A stretch of DNA of 24,823 nt from Trichoplax sp. H2 (taxonomy: Eukaryota; Placozoa; Uniplacotomia; Trichoplacea): NCBI GenBank assembly GCA_003344405.1, contig NOWV01000405.1, forward strand, positions 1 through 24,823. Reading direction: 5' to 3'. Each line of letters starts with the position of its first letter. Position 1 is the stretch's first letter. A program made the translations under genes and the position numbers. Below the pieces are notes generated by a model. That model did no database searches. It had not been told where the DNA came from and saw only the letters and a program-made list of their open reading frames with translations. Shown here in pieces: positions 20,775 through 24,823 of the stretch.

Positions 20775-21218
20775 AAACAGCTTCTAATTATTGATTTTAA
20801 GTTAAAAGCCTTCTCGTAGTAAGAATTTTCTAATGAAAGCTGAATAATTCTTCTACCTAGTATTCAATTCTACCTAATAAATATGAAATCATCTATCCAA
20901 TAATAATACATAATAATAATTTATCAAACTATTTCATTCATATTTTTAATGAGATAGATAATTTTTTCTCATCAGTAAGCAAAGAAAGATGCTCATGCTA
21001 CAGTCATTTGAATTAAAATAGCCTACACAACGAAGCATATTTTTTAAACTGGCTATATGGCAAAAATTAACTAGTAACGCAATTACCGTCTTTATTGTAT
21101 TCAAGAATAAATGTAATATAAAAGCATGTTTAATTTCGGTATAAATCTATAAAACTAATGAAAACGAAATCTTGTTGCCCAAGGCAGAGTTATCACCCTT
21201 TAAGACAGTTATGTATGC

Positions 21219-21240
21219 CCACTCTCCAACCACTCTCCAG
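21219..21240. repeat. Two tandem 11-bp units
   Basis: ccactctccaa followed directly by ccactctccag. It is locally GC-rich compared with the flanks, and only two units are present. Confidence 0.65.
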
Positions 21241-23942
21241 CTGATCTCTTTACATTTAATTTTCTAAAGCTAAACCTCTAACTAAATAAGTATGCTTTAC
21301 AATAAAAATATCTCACATTTTATTTTTAAGACAGATAAACTATAAACAATAAAATTGAAATGTCCACTTTTAAATGGTGGCTACAAATAATCCAGTGATA
21401 ATTGACAGACGTCATTAAGGAAATTCTCACTGAAATAAATCCAATTTTACAAGAACTCGATCTGTCAACGTAACGTCTATATTGAGCCACAGCCATTAGC
21501 TTAACTTAATCAAATGAATAAAATCTATTTACAGACATGTTTGTATTCAATTTCAGAAGATCGAGTTAAATGATAGCAAATCCATTCTATCAGATCAAAC
21601 GGAATTATTACAATCTTGAAATTCTTTTTAAATTAACTTTTTTATAAACCAAATAAAAAGAATTAAATGCAATTGTTCCTGCCCAAATCATTCTATGCTA
21701 TGGGTCAATTGCTGATATTCATAAGACTGGTCAAGAGTTAAACTAAGACATAATAACAACTCGATTATTATCATGCCGTTATTCAGAATTCGTAATTCTC
21801 GGAAACAGCAGTGCAACAAAATACCAATATAGTATAATAACAATAGCGATTGGATTATTTCAAAGTAGTAATATCAATTTCATATCATGGGTAGAGCTTA
21901 CAACAAAGTTTAGTGTCTCTATTTAAATTCTAGTGATATTTTAATCTAAATTGTTCGAAAACCTATAATTAAATTTAAAATATGAACAGATCTTATGACA
22001 GCTATTTGTATATTTATCAATGACATAAATAATAATTAAAAATTTTTCAGTGCGACTTTAGTCTGGGCATATTTGTCTTATTATAAAACTCTATTCAAAT
22101 TTTCCATTTAACGATAAAAGCAATCACTCTACAGTTTACATATCTTGTTGTTTTACTAATGCAAACAATTTTAAGCAAGGTTATTTTATTTTAGGATCAT
22201 GTCAATATTTTTATACATGCTTCTGAATTATGCCTTCAGATAGAGTTATTAATTCGTTCGTCATCCGTTGATTTATTAAAGTTTATGCCAGAATTAATAT
22301 TGAGCATCAGAAAATCACACATATTTCAGCTGTGCGAGGAAAAATTCTGTTATTTTAGCAACTGAAGCTAACGGTAACAAAAGGAAATATTCCATTTTTC
22401 TCCAATCATTTAGATATCTCGCCTAGTTTAGAGTTTATTCGATTTTTAAATTAAACGGAAAACCTTGTATTAGCAATTCTAATTATCTATAGACTAGAAC
22501 TTAAAATTTAATAATTTACTGCCCGTTTTCAATCCTTAGAATAGTCCTAAGCAAATTGTAGTTGAGAATTATTACGAAGCTATATCGACATGCATTTCCG
22601 GCATAGCATGCATGCTCTACTCAATAAGAAGGTCACCCTCTAAAATTGATATCACAAAGTACTTTTCTTGAACGTGTTGATTTTGTTATCACTGCCATCG
22701 TAACTTTATTACAAATGTAATCACTAAAAACACTATCCGTTATTAAAGACCTAAAAAAATATGTCAAGTTATTAACTGCTAAAGTTCAATTCAATAAGAA
22801 CAAATTGAAGTAAACAGGTTGAGCAATAAAAATAAATAGCAATAAAGAAAATAATAAAATTCATATTAATCCAATATTAAAACGTAACGATATACACAAA
22901 AATAATCGTAAAGTAATTATCATTTTCGAAAACATTTCCATAAGAAGAAATTATATTTGAGGTTATCTAAATATTAATACTGTTTCAATAATTAAAATTT
23001 TCAAGCTACTAATATATAGATTGTAAGTTTTTAAAACTATTGGTACAAGAATGTTTTATTTGTATTAAGTAAACACCTTGGTAGACTTCTATAATTTGGA
23101 TTTGCGATAAAATTCGATCACGAAATTTAAATTAAAACTTTATTAGCTCTAATACGAAAATTAGCCACATATAGCTCTACTATAGCCGAGTACAACTACT
23201 GAACGACTTCTAGAAAGAATAATTAGATAATCTAATATCGCTTGTTTTTATACTATGCAGCCTTCACTGCTACAATCAGTATAGCAATATTTTACTTTAT
23301 TTTACTCGTAACCAAATAATTATTAGTAGCACCATTTTATAGCGGACCATCATTAATCCAATATTCAAACAGTTACAGTATTTGCATAGACATTATTCCT
23401 ACCACTTAAAGTACAACGAACTAACCATATCTTAATATATGATTTATAGTTCTTTTTTCACTTCTAATCTTATTAGTACCCCTACATCTTACTGTATATA
23501 GCCATCTGTACTCTAGCATAGAGTCTACATTACAGTCTATAACTATGAGCTACTAAATATATCGTAAGATAAATATAGAAACAACACTACCGTATATCAT
23601 ACGAAACATGTCTGATAGTCTACAATCACAATAAGTTACTTTGTGGGATTATAATTCATACGCAATATCTCTCGCTCAAGATAAAGTAGACGCGCAAAGG
23701 TAGCCGCTAAAACACGAAATGGGGCTATAGGCAAATTTTACAGCATCGAAATTAGGATCAAGTATGTTAATTATGTTTACATTACATTATAAAATCCGAA
23801 TTTTAATAAAAATTATAGCGTCTGAGATATTAACAAACTAGAAATACACAGGGGAAATAGAATCGGTTTCATTGATAGATTAAATTTCAATACAGTTCTT
23901 TGCTCTTATTATAGTAAGCTATAACTCATTAGGGCATGTAAA

Positions 23943-23990
23943 ATGTATATGAACGGGACCGGATGCGAAATTGGTCTCGTTTATGTATAT
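23943..23990 (+). ncRNA. Candidate structured RNA: 18-20 pair hairpin
   Basis: Positions 23943-23960 pair without a break with 23973-23990: 14 Watson-Crick pairs and 4 wobble pairs, with two more possible wobble pairs (23961-23972 and 23962-23971) closing the loop. All four wobbles in the stem are G-U when read as plus-strand RNA; read as minus-strand RNA the same positions would be A-C mismatches. That asymmetry favours a plus-strand transcript over decayed transposon ends. There is no recognisable RNA family, promoter or terminator, and arm length is shorter than most animal microRNA precursors. Confidence 0.35.
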
Positions 23991-24823
23991 AAAGAAATGG
24001 TTCTATCAAAGAATGCAGTAATTCATTTGATATGTCGTAAGTATACCCAGTTGATGGTACTATTTTCATCTACGTAGCAACTGGAAATAACAATTAGATT
24101 TCATGAACGTTGAGTCACTTAATTACGCCATCGCACTACCATGATTATCATGATTGTGATAAAGAAATTTAAATGCACGATCTTAACTTGAGAATGCACA
24201 AACTAAGTAGAAAGATTACCATTACAGTGGCAAGTATTATGATTTGAAGTCGCTGACAGTGTTGATGTATTCCATATTCTAGTAAATAGGAATTGAACTT
24301 AAATTGAATGCGGTATCGTCCAAACTGATATAACATACATGCGTATATATCGAAAACATAGAACAGATCGAAAGAATAGACTGAATATATATCCTGTGCT
24401 ATAATATAAAATATCTTCATAAACAAAGCATGAAGGTCGAATATTGGACTCTGTCACGGTACGCCGTTACTAATTAAGTAACTGTTGATTAATGAATGCT
24501 TATGAATAGATAAGATAAGGTTATGTGCTATGTTTTAATGCGCTTGTGGCTGATAATAGGATGGTAGAAATGAGATAAAAATAGAAGTTGTTAGCAGTTA
24601 ATTTACTGTAGGTTTATAAGGTGTGTTAATCTCTAAAAATTGAGCTGTATATGGACGAAGGTTAAGCGTCTTAACACCTGATAGCTTGTAGCTATCTAAG
24701 TCTGAGAATATCGACATGTATATTTAGTAATGGTATTATACTAATTAATGTAACTTGTAAAGCATGAATTCTCACTCGTTAATATTGGAATTCACTGTAG
24801 AAATCTATTTAAGCGCGTGTGTT
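23991..24823. other. Right end of the window: non-coding, with reversed strand composition
   Basis: No supportable gene. A minus-strand 85-codon frame at 24169-24426 is Tyr/Phe/Ile/Leu-rich with no motif. The plus strand turns G-rich here, for example 44 G against 12 C in 24481-24660, opposite to most of the window. Two small perfect hairpins sit side by side at 24661-24696. It could be the edge of a transcription unit that continues outside. Confidence 0.4.
24661..24696. repeat. Two adjacent small hairpins
   Basis: gttaag/cttaac (24661-24666, 24670-24675) with loop cgt, then gatagct/agctatc (24680-24686, 24690-24696) with loop tgt. Both are perfect with 3-base loops and are separated by only four bases. 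Confidence 0.65.

Larger units (their letters stand above)
18143..23942. other. Intergenic region upstream of GPCR-2 with no supportable gene
   Basis: The first few hundred bases should hold the GPCR-2 promoter and 5' UTR; a minus-strand TATATAAA occurs at 18501-18508, about 360 bp before the ATG, but is weak evidence alone. A 15-bp direct repeat, ttgatacaatgattt, occurs near 18235 and again near 18417. Elsewhere there are low-complexity taa runs near 20900-20921, a 29-nt palindrome at 20746-20774, an 11-bp tandem pair at 21219-21240 and a 12-bp palindrome, agcatgcatgct, at 22605-22616. No tRNA, rRNA or protein domain is recognisable. Confidence 0.5.

Noticed and set aside
24169-24426. 85-codon minus-strand frame near the right end
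   Set aside because: Tyr/Phe/Ile-rich chance frame without motif; the plus strand here is the G-rich strand, which does not favour a minus-strand gene.

Overview
The window looks like nuclear DNA of an early-branching animal. It is very AT-rich (about two thirds or more A+T by eye) and gene-poor, with long intergenic stretches. It carries two complete class A (rhodopsin-type) seven-transmembrane receptors, one in a single coding exon and one split by a GT-AG intron. Receptor style, base composition and gene spacing fit a placozoan (Trichoplax/Hoilungia) best. This is an inference: another AT-rich invertebrate with many GPCRs is possible. I recognise no bacterial operon, viral gene, rRNA, tRNA or CRISPR array.

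Layout. 1-4315 is non-coding except for a ~370-bp diverged repeat at about 330-701. 4316-5416 (+) is a 366-residue receptor (GPCR-1). 6043-8351 is a composite region. Two near-identical collinear segments (6043-7495 and 7516-8351) are separated by a 20-N gap. The first carries an insertion of about 600 bp, with a gap inside it and a short duplicated target site; the second is the empty site. About 15 substitutions in 836 bp and one 17-bp indel distinguish them. The simplest reading is that both alleles of one heterozygous locus were placed in series by the assembler, so this is a probable false tandem duplication. Most of the insertion is an inverted relative of the 330-701 repeat, so on the inserted haplotype GPCR-1 lies between inverted repeats. 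8352-15542 has no gene I can support. 15543-18142 (-) is the two-exon, 357-residue receptor GPCR-2, with a 1526-bp phase-0 intron at the start of TM6. 18143-24823 has no gene I can support but holds several hairpins and a switch in strand composition near 23.9 kb.

Both receptors would sit in the plasma membrane and signal through heterotrimeric G proteins. Ligands cannot be read from the sequence. GPCR-2 resembles peptide receptors in general layout. GPCR-1 has an NPxxY region a little like opsins but has proline, not lysine, at the retinal-binding position. Both lack the TM6 toggle tryptophan. Nothing shows that the two genes act together; they are more likely members of a large lineage-specific receptor expansion.

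I do not see a convincing new multi-gene system. The strongest leads are the polymorphic unclassified insertion and its inverted relative, and a long hairpin at 23943-23990 whose wobble pairs all favour a plus-strand RNA.
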